The notes under the pieces are model-generated. The model did no database searches and was not told where the DNA came from. It was given only the letters and a program-made list of their open reading frames with translations. Below, piece after piece: positions 56,265 through 64,000 of a stretch of DNA of 64,000 bases (positions are counted from its first letter, which is position 1; the number at the start of each line of letters is the position of its first letter). The translations under genes and the position numbers were made by a program. This DNA comes from CAYLMM01 sp964646035 (GTDB lineage: Bacteria; Krumholzibacteriota; Krumholzibacteriia; LZORAL124-64-63): positions 1-64,000 of the forward strand of contig CAZYDJ010000002.1 in NCBI GenBank assembly GCA_964646035.1. The letters run 5' to 3'.

Positions 56265-58196
56265 CTAGATGTCCAGATCCTCGTAGCGCACCTGGTGGGC
56301 GTTTTCCTCGATGAAGCGGCGACGCGATTCCACATCGTCGCCCATCAGCATATGAAAGACCCGGTCCGCGTTGACCGCGTCCTCGACCGCGACCCTGGTC
56401 AGGGTGCGGTGCTCGGGATTCATGGTCGTCTCCCAGAGCTGCTCCGGGTTCATCTCGCCGAGGCCCTTATAGCGCTGGACGTAGACTCCCCTGTTTCCCA
56501 TCTCCTCGACCAGCGCGTCCTTCTGCTCGTCGCTGTAGGCGTAGATCTCGCGCTTGTCCTTCTTCACCCGGTACAGGGGGGGCTCGGCGATGTACATGTG
56601 GCCGCCCTCTATGACCTCCTTGAAGTACCGGAAGAAGAGAGTGAGGATCAGGGTGCGGATGTGGGCGCCGTCGACGTCGGCGTCGGTCATGATGATGATG
56701 CGGTGATAGCGCAGCTTGGCGATGTCGAAGATGCCGGTGCCGACGCCGGTGCCCAATGCGGTGATGACCGTGCGGACCTCGTCGTTGCCGAGAATCTTGT
56801 CGAGCCGCGCCTTCTCCACGTTGAGGATCTTGCCCTTCAGCGGCAGGATCGCCTGGAAGCGGCGGTCGCGCCCCTGCTTGGCCGATCCGCCGGCCGAGTC
56901 GCCCTCGACCAGGTACAGCTCGCATTCCTCGGGATTGGTGCTCGAGCAGTCGGAAAGCTTGCCCGGCAGCGCGGCCGAATCGAGGGCCGACTTGCGCCGG
57001 GTCAGGTCGCGCGCCTTGCGGGCCGCCTCGCGGGCCTGGGCCGCGCCGACGCACTTGCCGACGATCTTCTTCGCCGCCGCGGGATGCTCGTCGAGATACT
57101 GGCCGAGGCAGGTGTTGACCAGCTGCTCGACCTGTCCCTTGACCTCGGTGTTGCCCAGCTTGGTCTTGGTCTGGCCCTCGAACTGGGGCTCGGGGATCTT
57201 CACCGAGATGACCGCGGTCAGCCCCTCGCGCACATCGTCGCCCGAAAGAGCCTTGAGCTCCTTCTTGAAGAGGTTCTCCTTCTGCGCGTAGGCGTTCAGC
57301 GTCCGGGTCAGGCCGGCCCGGAATCCGGACAGGTGGCTGCCGCCCTCGTGGGTGTGGATGTTGTTGGCGAAGGTGTAGAGGTTCTCGGCGTAGCTGTCGT
57401 TGTAGTCGAGTGCGATCTCGACCTGGACGCCGCTCTTCTCGCCCTCGATGTAGACCGGTTCGTCGCAGACCACGGTGCGGTTCTCGTTGATCCACCGCAC
57501 GTATTCGACGATGCCGCCCTCGTAGTGGAACTCTTCGCTGCGGCCGTCCTCTTCGCGGTTGTCGGCTATCGAGATGTACAGGCCCTTGTTCAGGAAGGCC
57601 AGCTCCCGCATGCGCGTCATCAGGGTCTCGAAGCTGTAGCTCACGTCCTCGAAGATTTCGGCGTCGGGCTGGAAGACCACGGCCGTGCCGGTGAGAGTCT
57701 CATCGCAGTCGCCGATCGAGGCCATGGGAGCCTTCGGTGCGCCGCGCTCGTACTCCTGGAACCACACCTTGCCCTGGCGGCGGACCTCGACCTTGAGATC
57801 GGAAGAGAGCGCGTTGACGCAGCTGACGCCCACTCCGTGCAGTCCGCCGGAGACCTTGTAGCTGTTCTTGTCGAACTTGCCCCCGGCGTGAAGGCTGGTC
57901 ATCACGACCTCGAGAGCCGGCTTGCCCTCGGTCTTATGCATGTCGACCGGGATGCCGCGGCCGTTATCCTCCACCCTGATGCTGTTTCCGGGCAGGATGG
58001 CGACCGTGATCCGGTCGCAATAGCCGGCCAGCGCCTCGTCGATGGAGTTGTCGACCACCTCGTAGACGAGGTGATGGAGCCCGCGGGTGCTGGTGTCGCC
58101 GATATACATCGCCGGGCGCTTGCGAACGGCCTCGAGGCCCTTCAGAACCTGGATGCCTTGTGCTGTGTATTGCTCGGATGCCGAGGCGTTATTCAT
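56265..58196 (-). CDS. gyrB: DNA gyrase subunit B
   Basis: The 643-residue ATPase subunit of gyrase has the GHKL ATP site (EVVDNSIDEALAG, DNGRGIPVDMHK, GGLHGVGVSCVNALS, QTKTKLGNTEVK with the ATP-sensing Lys) and the TOPRIM metal site (LYLVEGDSAGGSAKQGR, IIIMTDADVDGAHI). The C-terminal RYKGLGEMNPEQLWETTM is present. The length lies near the short 640-residue type that lacks the long E. coli insert. ATG 58196 is chosen because GGAGAGG precedes it; the longer frame adds 46 residues of non-conserved sequence and overlaps the dciA gene. It works with GyrA just downstream. Assignment is certain. Confidence 0.97.
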   Translation of the reverse strand: MNNASASEQYTAQGIQVLKGLEAVRKRPAMYIGDTSTRGLHHLVYEVVDNSIDEALAGYCDRITVAILPGNSIRVEDNGRGIPVDMHKTEGKPALEVVMTSLHAGGKFDKNSYKVSGGLHGVGVSCVNALSSDLKVEVRRQGKVWFQEYERGAPKAPMASIGDCDETLTGTAVVFQPDAEIFEDVSYSFETLMTRMRELAFLNKGLYISIADNREEDGRSEEFHYEGGIVEYVRWINENRTVVCDEPVYIEGEKSGVQVEIALDYNDSYAENLYTFANNIHTHEGGSHLSGFRAGLTRTLNAYAQKENLFKKELKALSGDDVREGLTAVISVKIPEPQFEGQTKTKLGNTEVKGQVEQLVNTCLGQYLDEHPAAAKKIVGKCVGAAQAREAARKARDLTRRKSALDSAALPGKLSDCSSTNPEECELYLVEGDSAGGSAKQGRDRRFQAILPLKGKILNVEKARLDKILGNDEVRTVITALGTGVGTGIFDIAKLRYHRIIIMTDADVDGAHIRTLILTLFFRYFKEVIEGGHMYIAEPPLYRVKKDKREIYAYSDEQKDALVEEMGNRGVYVQRYKGLGEMNPEQLWETTMNPEHRTLTRVAVEDAVNADRVFHMLMGDDVESRRRFIEENAHQVRYEDLDI

Positions 58197-58236
58197 GAAA
58201 CCTCTCCACTCGTATCGACCGTTGGCGATCGAAGTG

Positions 58237-58584
58237 TCATTTGTCGTTGTCTTTCGGGTTACGTCGTGTCGACAGGCGTGACCAGCGCAGGCTCTTGATG
58301 GTCCCCTCGCCGTGAAGGGCGTTGAACTTTTCAATGATCATCGGAGCGAGCAACGTGAGTTCCTGGCGCCAGGCTGCGTGATCGGCATCGACGGTCAGGA
58401 CGCCGTCGGCGAAATCCACCGGTTGGCAGTGTTTCGCCGCCGCCTCTCCCACGACTGCGGCCCAGTCATCCAGGATGTGCCTGTCGCGCAAACGGTCGCT
58501 GATCCCTGTCGCATCGAGCACGTTTCCGAGAATCGATCCGATCGGGAGCGGGCCACCCTTGCGTTTACGTCTTTCAGCAATCAT
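58237..58584 (-). CDS. dciA: DUF721/DciA-like putative helicase loader
   Basis: The 115-residue protein matches DUF721 (DciA), which loads or assists the replicative helicase DnaB in bacteria that lack DnaC or DnaI. The family signature is the N-terminal half: GSILGNVLDATGISDRL, ILDDWAAVVGEAAAKHCQPV, then FADGVLTVDADHAAWRQELTLL. The basic C-terminal end (SLRWSRLSTRRNPKDNDK) is typical. ATG 58584 overlaps the recF stop in an ATGA, so RecF and this protein are coupled. Position between recF and gyrB is common for this family. That context, and the absence of dnaC here, support a replication role. Confidence 0.85.
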   Translation of the reverse strand: MIAERRKRKGGPLPIGSILGNVLDATGISDRLRDRHILDDWAAVVGEAAAKHCQPVDFADGVLTVDADHAAWRQELTLLAPMIIEKFNALHGEGTIKSLRWSRLSTRRNPKDNDK

Positions 58585-59717
58585 ACCAGTTCGGTAACGC
58601 CTCCCGCGCGGACCGACCACGATCGCAGATCCACTGGTCGCCAGTCGCTCACATCTTCCTCGCGCGCGGTCGCTATGAATATCTGGTGACTCTCTCCGGT
58701 GCGTTCCTGTAGCTTGCCGGTGCGTCCCCGGTCCAGCTCGCTGAAGATATCGTCGAAGAAAAGTACCGGTCTAACCCGACGTTTGAGATGCACCAGATCA
58801 CCCTGGGCCAGCTTCAACGCTATGGCCGCGGTCCGGGTCTCTCCCTGGGATCCGAAAGAGCGCAGATTGATGCCGTCGAGTTGAACTTCGAAGTCGTCCA
58901 TGTGCGGTCCGGCGAGGCTTCTGCCGCGCCGCAACTCATCCTCGCCAATATAATCAAATTTGCCCAGAATATCCGCTTCTAATTGCCCTTCCGGAGCATC
59001 TTTCAGGCTGTTTCCGAGCTGCGGCTCGTACTTCACGGCGACCTCGGAAACCCGGTCGGCGAAATGGCTGTAGGCGACGGCGACATGGGGCTCGATCTCG
59101 GACGTGTAACTGGCTCTGGCGGAGCAAATTGGCGCTGCATGGGATGCCATTTCCGAGTTCCAGACACGCAGGTCTTCGCGCACTTTGGCCGGGTTGACGA
59201 AGCCTCTTCTGGCATCCCGCAGGAGCCGGTTTTTTTGCTTCAGGGCGCGGTTGTAGGCCTGCAGATGGAGCAGATAACCCGCGTCGACCATGCTGAGGCC
59301 CTGGTCAAGGTAGCGGCGCCTTGCTTCCGGGCCGCCCCGGACCAGTTGCACGGTCTGGGGATCGAAGACCACGGTCGTCAATCTGCCCAGCAGATCGACC
59401 TTTCTTTTCACCTGTTCGCCGTCGACCCGGAACCGCCGCCCGCGTCCTCTTTCGATACCGTATTCGAACTCAATCTCGCGATCGTCCTCCCCCTTCGCGG
59501 TCAGGCGCACATGGGCGCACTCGGCGTCGAAGCGGACAAGATCATCGTCGCGGGCGCCACGGAAGGAACGGCCGAGAGAAGGATAGTTCAGGGCCTCGAG
59601 CAGATTGGATTTTCCCTGCCCGTTGTCGCCGACCAGGAGATTCACTCCCGGCGAAAAACGAAGCTGGACTTCCGCGAGGTTGCGGAAGTCCAGGATCTCT
59701 GCCGATACGAGACGCAT
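58581..59717 (-). CDS. recF: DNA repair protein RecF
   Basis: The 378-residue SMC-like ATPase has Walker A VGDNGQGKSNLLEAL near residue 37, the RecF signature region RYLDQGLSMVDAGYLLHLQAYNRALKQKNRLL, and the C-terminal Walker B/D-loop FFDDIFSELDRGRTGKL. The ABC signature-like SFGSQGETRTAAIALKLAQ lies ahead of it. RecF acts with RecO and RecR to load RecA at gaps. ATG 59717 starts just before the conserved LVSAEILDFRNL strand and lies five bases after the dnaN stop. The longer frame would add 14 residues across dnaN. It is in the classic origin order dnaN-recF. Certain. Confidence 0.95.
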   Translation of the reverse strand: MRLVSAEILDFRNLAEVQLRFSPGVNLLVGDNGQGKSNLLEALNYPSLGRSFRGARDDDLVRFDAECAHVRLTAKGEDDREIEFEYGIERGRGRRFRVDGEQVKRKVDLLGRLTTVVFDPQTVQLVRGGPEARRRYLDQGLSMVDAGYLLHLQAYNRALKQKNRLLRDARRGFVNPAKVREDLRVWNSEMASHAAPICSARASYTSEIEPHVAVAYSHFADRVSEVAVKYEPQLGNSLKDAPEGQLEADILGKFDYIGEDELRRGRSLAGPHMDDFEVQLDGINLRSFGSQGETRTAAIALKLAQGDLVHLKRRVRPVLFFDDIFSELDRGRTGKLQERTGESHQIFIATAREEDVSDWRPVDLRSWSVRAGGVTELV

Positions 59718-59722
59718 TCGGA

Positions 59723-60841
59723 TCAGTCCGAAGTCAGGCGCAAAGGCATCAACAAGCAAAGCAGTTCATCGCCGGAATCCGATTCGCCGGCCGGAGCGAT
59801 CAGGGCCGCGCTCTGGGGATCCTTCAGAAGGATCTGGATGTTGTCGGAGCGGACGTTCTTCAGGACATCGAGCAGGTAGTTGTAGTTGAAGCCGATCTCC
59901 AGCGCCGTGCCGTCGTAGTTGACCGGCAGTTGATCCTCGGTGCGGCTGCCGTCGGCGCCGGTGGCGGAGAGTTCCATGCTCTGCTTCTCGAGTCCCACCC
60001 GCACCTGGCTGGTGATGCGGTCGGCGGTGATCGAAACCCTGCGCACCGATGACATCAGACTCTCGCGATCGACGGTCAACAACAGATCGTTGTCCTTGGG
60101 AATCACCGCGGTGTAGTCGGGAAATTGTCCGTCCAGCAGGCGGGTGTGCAGAGTCGTATCGCCGATGTTGAAGCTCAACTGATTGGAGCCGACATGGACG
60201 CCTATCTTCTTCGCGCCCTCGGCCAATCGCACGAACTGCATCAGGCCCTGGGTGTCGGCGATGAGTTCACGATCCTCGGTCACTCCCCATTCCATGTTCC
60301 TTTTCGATCTGGCCAGGCGATGGGCGTCGGTGGCAACCATGGTCAGGTTGGTGGGCTTGATCTCCCATTTGATCCCCATCAATGCGGGACGGGTCTCGTC
60401 ACGAGATATGGCATAGGCGGTTTCCTTGATCATGGCGACCAATCCCGTCGAATCTACTTCGAGGGCCTTCTGCTGCTCGATCTCGGGCAGGTTGGGAAAC
60501 TCGTCCACGTTCATGCTGGATTCGGTCAGAGACGACTTGCCGGCGATCACTCGGAATGATCCCGCCTTATCCTCGATCTGCACCTCGCCCGGAGCGAGAG
60601 TACGGGCGAAGGAGATGAACTTGCCGGCCGGCACCGCTATCCTTCCCGGTTCCTTTACCTCCACCTTGTCGGTGACGGTCGTGACCGATATATCGAGATT
60701 GGTGGCGGAAAGACGCAGACCTTCTTCGCCGGCCTCCATCAGGACACAAGTCAGGATGGGCATCGTTGTCTTGGCGGGCACGACGCTGTGCACGACGCTC
60801 AGCGCGTTGTTCAGATCCTCTTGCTGGATCGTGATCTTCAA
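59723..60841 (-). CDS. dnaN: DNA polymerase III beta subunit (sliding clamp)
   Basis: The 372-residue clamp protein forms a ring that holds the polymerase on DNA. Three tandem clamp domains can be placed, with motifs MPILTCVLMEA (domain 1), ETAYAISRDETRPALMGIKWE (between 1 and 2), RLLDGQFPDYTAVIPKD (domain 2), and the C-terminal LLCLLMPLRL that carries the pocket-adjacent P-M/L-R ending. The start is TTG 60841: GGAGG lies six bases upstream, and the protein starts LKITIQQEDL in the family manner. The upstream in-frame ATG gives an unconserved tail. It lies next to oriC. The TTG start may limit its translation. Confidence 0.95.
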   Translation of the reverse strand: MKITIQQEDLNNALSVVHSVVPAKTTMPILTCVLMEAGEEGLRLSATNLDISVTTVTDKVEVKEPGRIAVPAGKFISFARTLAPGEVQIEDKAGSFRVIAGKSSLTESSMNVDEFPNLPEIEQQKALEVDSTGLVAMIKETAYAISRDETRPALMGIKWEIKPTNLTMVATDAHRLARSKRNMEWGVTEDRELIADTQGLMQFVRLAEGAKKIGVHVGSNQLSFNIGDTTLHTRLLDGQFPDYTAVIPKDNDLLLTVDRESLMSSVRRVSITADRITSQVRVGLEKQSMELSATGADGSRTEDQLPVNYDGTALEIGFNYNYLLDVLKNVRSDNIQILLKDPQSAALIAPAGESDSGDELLCLLMPLRLTSD

Positions 60842-60896
60842 GGTCGTCCTCCGTTTCGTGTTCTCCGGTCGATTGCCCGTCACCTCACGGGCGGAT

Positions 60897-61160
60897 TGCT
60901 ATGATAAATTCCCGCTCTTCTATCTTCAACCTAATATAGATAAAGTAGTAGTGAGTAGTAGGGCCTGTGGACAGTGTGGATTATTTTTTCAAACTTCATT
61001 GCTGCAATCACTTGGCTTCATTTCGATGTGATTTTGCCTGTGGATCTCGTGGGGAACGAAGTTGCACGGATCAGATGTACTCCACAACTTGTCGCGTCCG
61101 TCCGTTTATTCCCCAGTATACCCACCACCATATCCACACGGTTATCCAGAGCGATTTTTC
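60897..61160. other. oriC: dnaA-dnaN unwinding region with DnaA boxes and DnaA-trio motif
   Basis: On the minus strand, reading leftward: TAATCCACA (60983-60975), then CTGTCCACA (60974-60966) directly abutting, a GC patch GGCCC (60965-60961), then triplets CTACTACTCACTACTA (60961-60946), and an AT-rich stretch to about 60897. This matches the DnaA-box, GC cluster, DnaA-trio and AT-rich order of the B. subtilis basal unwinding system. More DnaA-box-like sites are at 61039-61047, 61130-61138 and 61142-61150. No gene fits here. Confidence 0.8.
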
Positions 61161-61214
61161 AACGCAGTAATGCGTAACGAAGCGTCAAGCCCCGCCGCGA
61201 ACCCGGACATCCGC

Positions 61215-62609
61215 TCAGAGCTTGGCGAAGAAGTCCTTGATGACGCCCCGGAAAAGAGGATCTCCGTCTCTGAGTTTCTTCACTTTATGACAGGCGTGCA
61301 GCACGGTCGTGTGATCACGATTTCCGAAAGCGCGGCCGATCTGGTTGAGTGAGGCGCCGACCTTCTCCCTCGCCACATACATCGCTACCTGCCGAGCCAG
61401 CGCCAAGTCCTGGGTGCGTCGTTTGGACTTGAGCTGCTCCACCGTGACATCATAATACTCGCTGATGAGGTTCATGATGTCGGCGATGGTTACGGCCCGG
61501 GCCGGAGAAGCCTGGAATACGGAGGAGAGCACTTCCGATGCCATGTCCAGGTTGATCTCGTTTCCGGTAACGGTAGCGAAGGCCTGGAGCTTGACCAGCG
61601 CCCCCTCGAGATTCCGGATGTTGTTGGTGACGTTCATCGCGATGTATTCGATGACGTCATCCGGTATGTAGATGTTGTTCGCCTCGACCTTCTTGTTGAG
61701 AATCGCTATACGCGTCTCGAGGTCCGGTGCCTGGATGTCCACTATCAGTCCCCACTCGAACCGGGAACGCAGGCGCTCCTCGAGCGTGGGGATCTCCTTG
61801 GGCGGCCGGTCGGAGGTCAGGACGATCTGCTTGTTCTCGTTATAAAGGGTGTTGAAGGTGTGGAAGAACTCTTCCTGGGTCGACTCCTTGCCGGCCAGGA
61901 AGGCCACGTCGTCGACCAGCAGCACATCGGCCGTGCGATACTGCTGCTTGAATTTGTAGGTCTGGTTCTGCTGGATGGACCAGATCAGATCGTTCATGAA
62001 CTGTTCGGCGGTGACGTAACAGACGTTGCGCCTCGGATTGGATTCGAGGATGGCGTTGCCCACCGCATGCATCAGATGGGTCTTGCCCAGCCCCACTCCG
62101 CCGTGGATGAACAGCGGATTGTAGCTGCCGCCGAGGTTGTTGCTGACCGCGACGCTGGCTGCGTGAGCCAACTTGGATCCGGATCCGACCACGAAGTTCT
62201 TGAACGTGTAATCCCGATTCAGATAGACCCTGTTGCGTGCGACGTTGGGTGTCGGCCGCGCCGGATGCTCGTTCTCGGAGTCGACGGTGGCGATACCGCT
62301 GAGGTCTTCGATCGCCTGGGTCAGGTTGAACAGCTCGTTCTTCTGGTTGGTTTTATCGGGATCGACGGTGAATACGCAGTTCAGCTTGCGGCCGAAGTGG
62401 CCCGAAAGCGCCTGCTCGAGATTATGTGTGTGATGCTCGCTGAACCAGTCCATGAAGAAGCGGTCCGGGCACAGGATATCAACCGAATCGCCCCGCCAGC
62501 GCAGGGGCCGCAACGGCATGAACCAGGTCTCAAATGTCTGTTGGGATATGTTCTGCCGGACAGAGTCCAGTATCGTTTCCCAATAATTGGTCAAGGGAGC
62601 CGCTTCCAT
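61215..62609 (-). CDS. dnaA: Chromosomal replication initiator protein DnaA
   Basis: The 464-residue initiator has all four domains: domain I (NYWETILDSVRQNISQQTFETWF), a linker, the AAA+ domain III with Walker A GGVGLGKTHLMHAVG, Walker B DVLLVDDVAFLAGKE and sensor LEERLRSRFEWGL, and domain IV with the DNA-binding signature GNRDHTTVLHACHKV. ATG 62609 is chosen because it directly precedes domain I; the longer frame has a non-conserved 23-residue leader. The ribosome site is weak for this start, so TTG or upstream starts cannot be excluded. Flanked by DnaA boxes on both sides, as expected for an autoregulated origin gene. Confidence 0.96.
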   Translation of the reverse strand: MEAAPLTNYWETILDSVRQNISQQTFETWFMPLRPLRWRGDSVDILCPDRFFMDWFSEHHTHNLEQALSGHFGRKLNCVFTVDPDKTNQKNELFNLTQAIEDLSGIATVDSENEHPARPTPNVARNRVYLNRDYTFKNFVVGSGSKLAHAASVAVSNNLGGSYNPLFIHGGVGLGKTHLMHAVGNAILESNPRRNVCYVTAEQFMNDLIWSIQQNQTYKFKQQYRTADVLLVDDVAFLAGKESTQEEFFHTFNTLYNENKQIVLTSDRPPKEIPTLEERLRSRFEWGLIVDIQAPDLETRIAILNKKVEANNIYIPDDVIEYIAMNVTNNIRNLEGALVKLQAFATVTGNEINLDMASEVLSSVFQASPARAVTIADIMNLISEYYDVTVEQLKSKRRTQDLALARQVAMYVAREKVGASLNQIGRAFGNRDHTTVLHACHKVKKLRDGDPLFRGVIKDFFAKL

Positions 62610-62738
62610 TGTATATAAGTCGGTTCCTTTCCCCTGGACGTAGCTACCCACCCAGAATATGCCCAAAGAATGAGCCATTCCGCCTAAGCTACTGTGTTTT
62701 AATCAGATAAATAACCCTCAAACCACGGATCAGGAGAC

Positions 62739-62928
62739 TTATCCACAATAAAGCCGAGGCTGTGGATAACTCCGATGTCCCCACCCGGGCGTTTTCAACA
62801 CCTGTTGGCGTAACCTAGCATGGCCCAAAATCGCCTGCAAGGATTTTCTTCCAGCTTTTCTATAAAGTCTTCAACCCAATGATGAACATAAGCTTGTGCT
62901 TTTCGGCACAAGGCGTAGATTATCCACA
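62739..62928. promoter_or_regulatory. Cluster of three perfect DnaA boxes upstream of dnaA
   Basis: TTATCCACA occurs at 62739-62747 and 62920-62928, and TGTGGATAA at 62761-62769, all exact. The gap from 62610 to 63076 holds no ORF and is AT-rich. It should contain the dnaA promoter and the second half of a bipartite origin; DnaA binding here would also repress dnaA. Confidence 0.8.
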
Positions 62929-63008
62929 TCCCGGAACCGTTTCGCAGTGTGATACGGGATCGAGAATGAGAAAACATCACCTGAAGTCGATGGCGTACCC
63001 CATTTATC

Positions 63009-63037
63009 TTGACAGGGCGATGGGTTATGCCTAACCT
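63009..63037 (+). promoter_or_regulatory. Promoter of the rpmH-rnpA-yidD-yidC operon
   Basis: TTGACA at 63009-63014 is a perfect -35. TAACCT at 63032-63037 is a weak -10 after a 17-base spacer. It lies 40 bases before the GTG of rpmH. Confidence 0.55.
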
Positions 63038-63076
63038 TTCACGGTTCATTTCTAGTATATTCAGGGAGGACTGTCC

Positions 63077-63211
63077 GTGAAGAGGACGTTTCAGCCAAGC
63101 AACATCAAACGAGCCAGGACTCACGGCTTCCGTAAGCGGATGTCGACACGCGCCGGCCGTTTGGTATTGAAGCGCCGCCGCGGCAAGGGCCGCAAGCGCC
63201 TTTCCGCCTAA
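63077..63211 (+). CDS. rpmH: 50S ribosomal protein L34
   Basis: The 44-residue product, starting with GTG at 63077 and read as KRTFQPSNIKRARTHGFRKR followed by a basic tail (STRAGRLVLKRRRGKGRK), is the classic L34 sequence. Its length is the usual 44-46. GGGAGGA lies five bases upstream. L34 is a small basic protein of the large ribosomal subunit. The gene opens the rpmH-rnpA-yidD-yidC operon opposite dnaA, the standard origin-proximal layout. The GTG start is the only odd point. Assignment is certain. Confidence 0.97.
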   Translation: MKRTFQPSNIKRARTHGFRKRMSTRAGRLVLKRRRGKGRKRLSA

Positions 63212-63234
63212 CGCCACCCGGGTGGGGGCCTGCC

Positions 63235-63630
63235 ATGCCGCGGTCACTCACACGTCGCGAGGACTTCCGAAAAGCCTATGCGGAAGGATTGAAGGTTACA
63301 GGACGCCTGTGCGTCCTGTATCTTCTGCCCGGTCCGGACGACGCCAAGGCAGTCGTGGCCAGCCGCAAGGTGGGGGGGGCGGTACAGCGCAATCGCGCCA
63401 AGCGATTGATGCGTGAAGCCCTGCGGCTTGTGGTTCATAATCCGTCCGGACTCGCAGAGAAGATCCGCGAGTGTGTTGTCATACCCGGCGATACGGAAGG
63501 CCTCTGGATGGTCGCCGTAGCCCGCAGGCGCATTCTCGAGGCGAACGTACACGACGTAATGGCGGAGATTCGCTCCTTGTTGGCGGAGCCGCTGGAGAGG
63601 AATCGCGACGACAGCCGCCGGAATCACTGA
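63235..63630 (+). CDS. rnpA: Ribonuclease P protein component
   Basis: The 131-residue basic protein is the RNase P protein subunit, which helps the RNase P RNA cut the tRNA 5' leader. It has the N-terminal SLTRREDFRKAYAEG, the VVASRKVGGAVQRNRAKRLMREALR motif (RNR box) and the C-terminal helix. The length is slightly above the usual 115-125. ATG 63235 is 23 bases after the rpmH stop. The order rpmH-rnpA-yidD-yidC is widely conserved. The RNase P RNA gene itself was not seen in this window. Certain. Confidence 0.95.
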   Translation: MPRSLTRREDFRKAYAEGLKVTGRLCVLYLLPGPDDAKAVVASRKVGGAVQRNRAKRLMREALRLVVHNPSGLAEKIRECVVIPGDTEGLWMVAVARRRILEANVHDVMAEIRSLLAEPLERNRDDSRRNH

Positions 63631-63664
63631 CCGGTTACCGGAGGCCGCTCTCACGATTGGCAAT

Positions 63665-63919
63665 ATGTGGAGAGTTCCCTACATCCTGATTCGTCTTTAT
63701 CAGCGGTTGCTGTCTCCCCTGCTGCCCTCCTCCTGCCGCTTCCAACCCACTTGTTCGAATTACGCCGTTGAAGCATTGCGCGAGCACGGCCTACTGCGCG
63801 GATCCTGGCTGAGCTTCCGCCGCATCGCCCGCTGCCATCCCTGGCGCACGGGCGGATTCGATCCTGTTCCGGCGCACTCGCCGATTCCCCCGGTAAACGG
63901 AGAAGAGTTGAATGGATAG
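63665..63919 (+). CDS. yidD: Membrane protein insertion efficiency factor YidD
   Basis: The 84-residue YidD/DUF37 protein has the conserved Cys-rich core LYQRLLSPLLPSSCRFQPTC, SNYAVEALREHGLLRGSWLS and RCHPWRTGGFDPVP. It helps YidC insert membrane proteins. The family signature CRFxPTCSxY and the RCHPxxxGGxDPVP block are both complete. ATG 63665 follows rnpA by 34 bases; its last residues overlap the first codons of yidC, which suggests translational coupling. Assignment is certain. Confidence 0.95.
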   Translation: MWRVPYILIRLYQRLLSPLLPSSCRFQPTCSNYAVEALREHGLLRGSWLSFRRIARCHPWRTGGFDPVPAHSPIPPVNGEELNG

Positions 63920-64000
63920 AAAAGCCGTCCTGGCATTTGTCTTGATGTTCCTGGTATTTTTGCTCTGGTCCAAACTGATGACGAACTCCACGAGTTCCGA
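63912..64000 (+). CDS. yidC: Membrane protein insertase YidC, 5' fragment
   Basis: ATG 63912 starts inside the last codons of yidD and opens a frame that runs off the window. The first residues are MDRKAVLAFVLMFLVFLLWS, a positively charged start and a single hydrophobic helix as in YidC N-termini. Its place after yidD supports the call. YidC inserts and folds inner-membrane proteins. Only 29 residues are visible, so domains and length cannot be judged. Confidence 0.85.
   Translation, partial: MDRKAVLAFVLMFLVFLLWSKLMTNSTSS

Overview
The window is about 64 kb of high-GC bacterial chromosome with the replication origin near its right end. Several features suggest a Gram-negative lineage of the FCB (Fibrobacterota-Chlorobiota-Bacteroidota) superphylum: secreted proteins ending in a FlgD/T9SS-like sorting module (an NPFNP-type motif, then a WDG(R/N) and (S/A)G(V/T)Y pattern), lipobox lipoproteins, and a futalosine-type menaquinone gene set. 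High-GC candidate phyla such as Krumholzibacteriota or Eisenbacteria would fit; this is inference from gene content, not a phylogeny. No tRNA, rRNA, CRISPR array, transposase or prophage gene was recognised. A run of 10 Ns at 30982-30991 and an AT-rich left edge, where a GH17 gene lacks its 5' end, point to a draft scaffold.

Left part (1-21650): a 5'-broken GH17 glucanase; a secreted lamin-tail-like protein; trmJ translationally coupled to a double-parvulin lipoprotein; a four-gene menaquinone operon (ubiD, menG, ubiX and ubiA homologues, read leftward) facing an ECF sigma factor; a SAM methyltransferase / AIM24 / 5'-nucleotidase operon; two further sorting-domain proteins; a TlyA-like rRNA methyltransferase without its S4 domain; a GT-C-like membrane protein; and an isocitrate/isopropylmalate-type dehydrogenase.

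Middle part (22-44 kb): a three-gene glycan-type locus (alpha/alpha-barrel protein, DUF354 GT-B-like protein, methyltransferase) behind an extended -10 promoter; a PD40 lipoprotein, M29 aminopeptidase and S9 peptidase; a DinB-like protein; a membrane protein coupled to a TMTC-like GT-C/TPR protein; a DUF2891 protein; a 1031-residue subtilase with two PKD domains; and an NtrC-type two-component pair whose kinase carries an ABC-substrate-binding-like sensor.

Right part (44-64 kb): a DnaQ-type exonuclease and ilvE; an ABC-F / HflX / MFS operon; an AraC-type regulator with two overlapping sigma70-type promoters; and the origin region. The origin order is gyrA-gyrB-dciA-recF-dnaN-oriC-dnaA on the minus strand, facing rpmH-rnpA-yidD-yidC on the plus strand. 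Two DnaA-box clusters flank dnaA. The dnaA-dnaN gap reads, on the minus strand, as two abutting DnaA boxes, a GC clamp, DnaA-trio-like triplets and an AT-rich stretch, which matches the basal unwinding layout described in Bacillus subtilis.

Gene coupling by 4-nt (ATGA/GTGA) or longer overlaps is common (trmJ/PPIase, ubiD/menG, ubiX/ubiA, recF/dciA, yidD/yidC, abcF/hflX). TTG starts are frequent, including at dnaN and at the response regulator.
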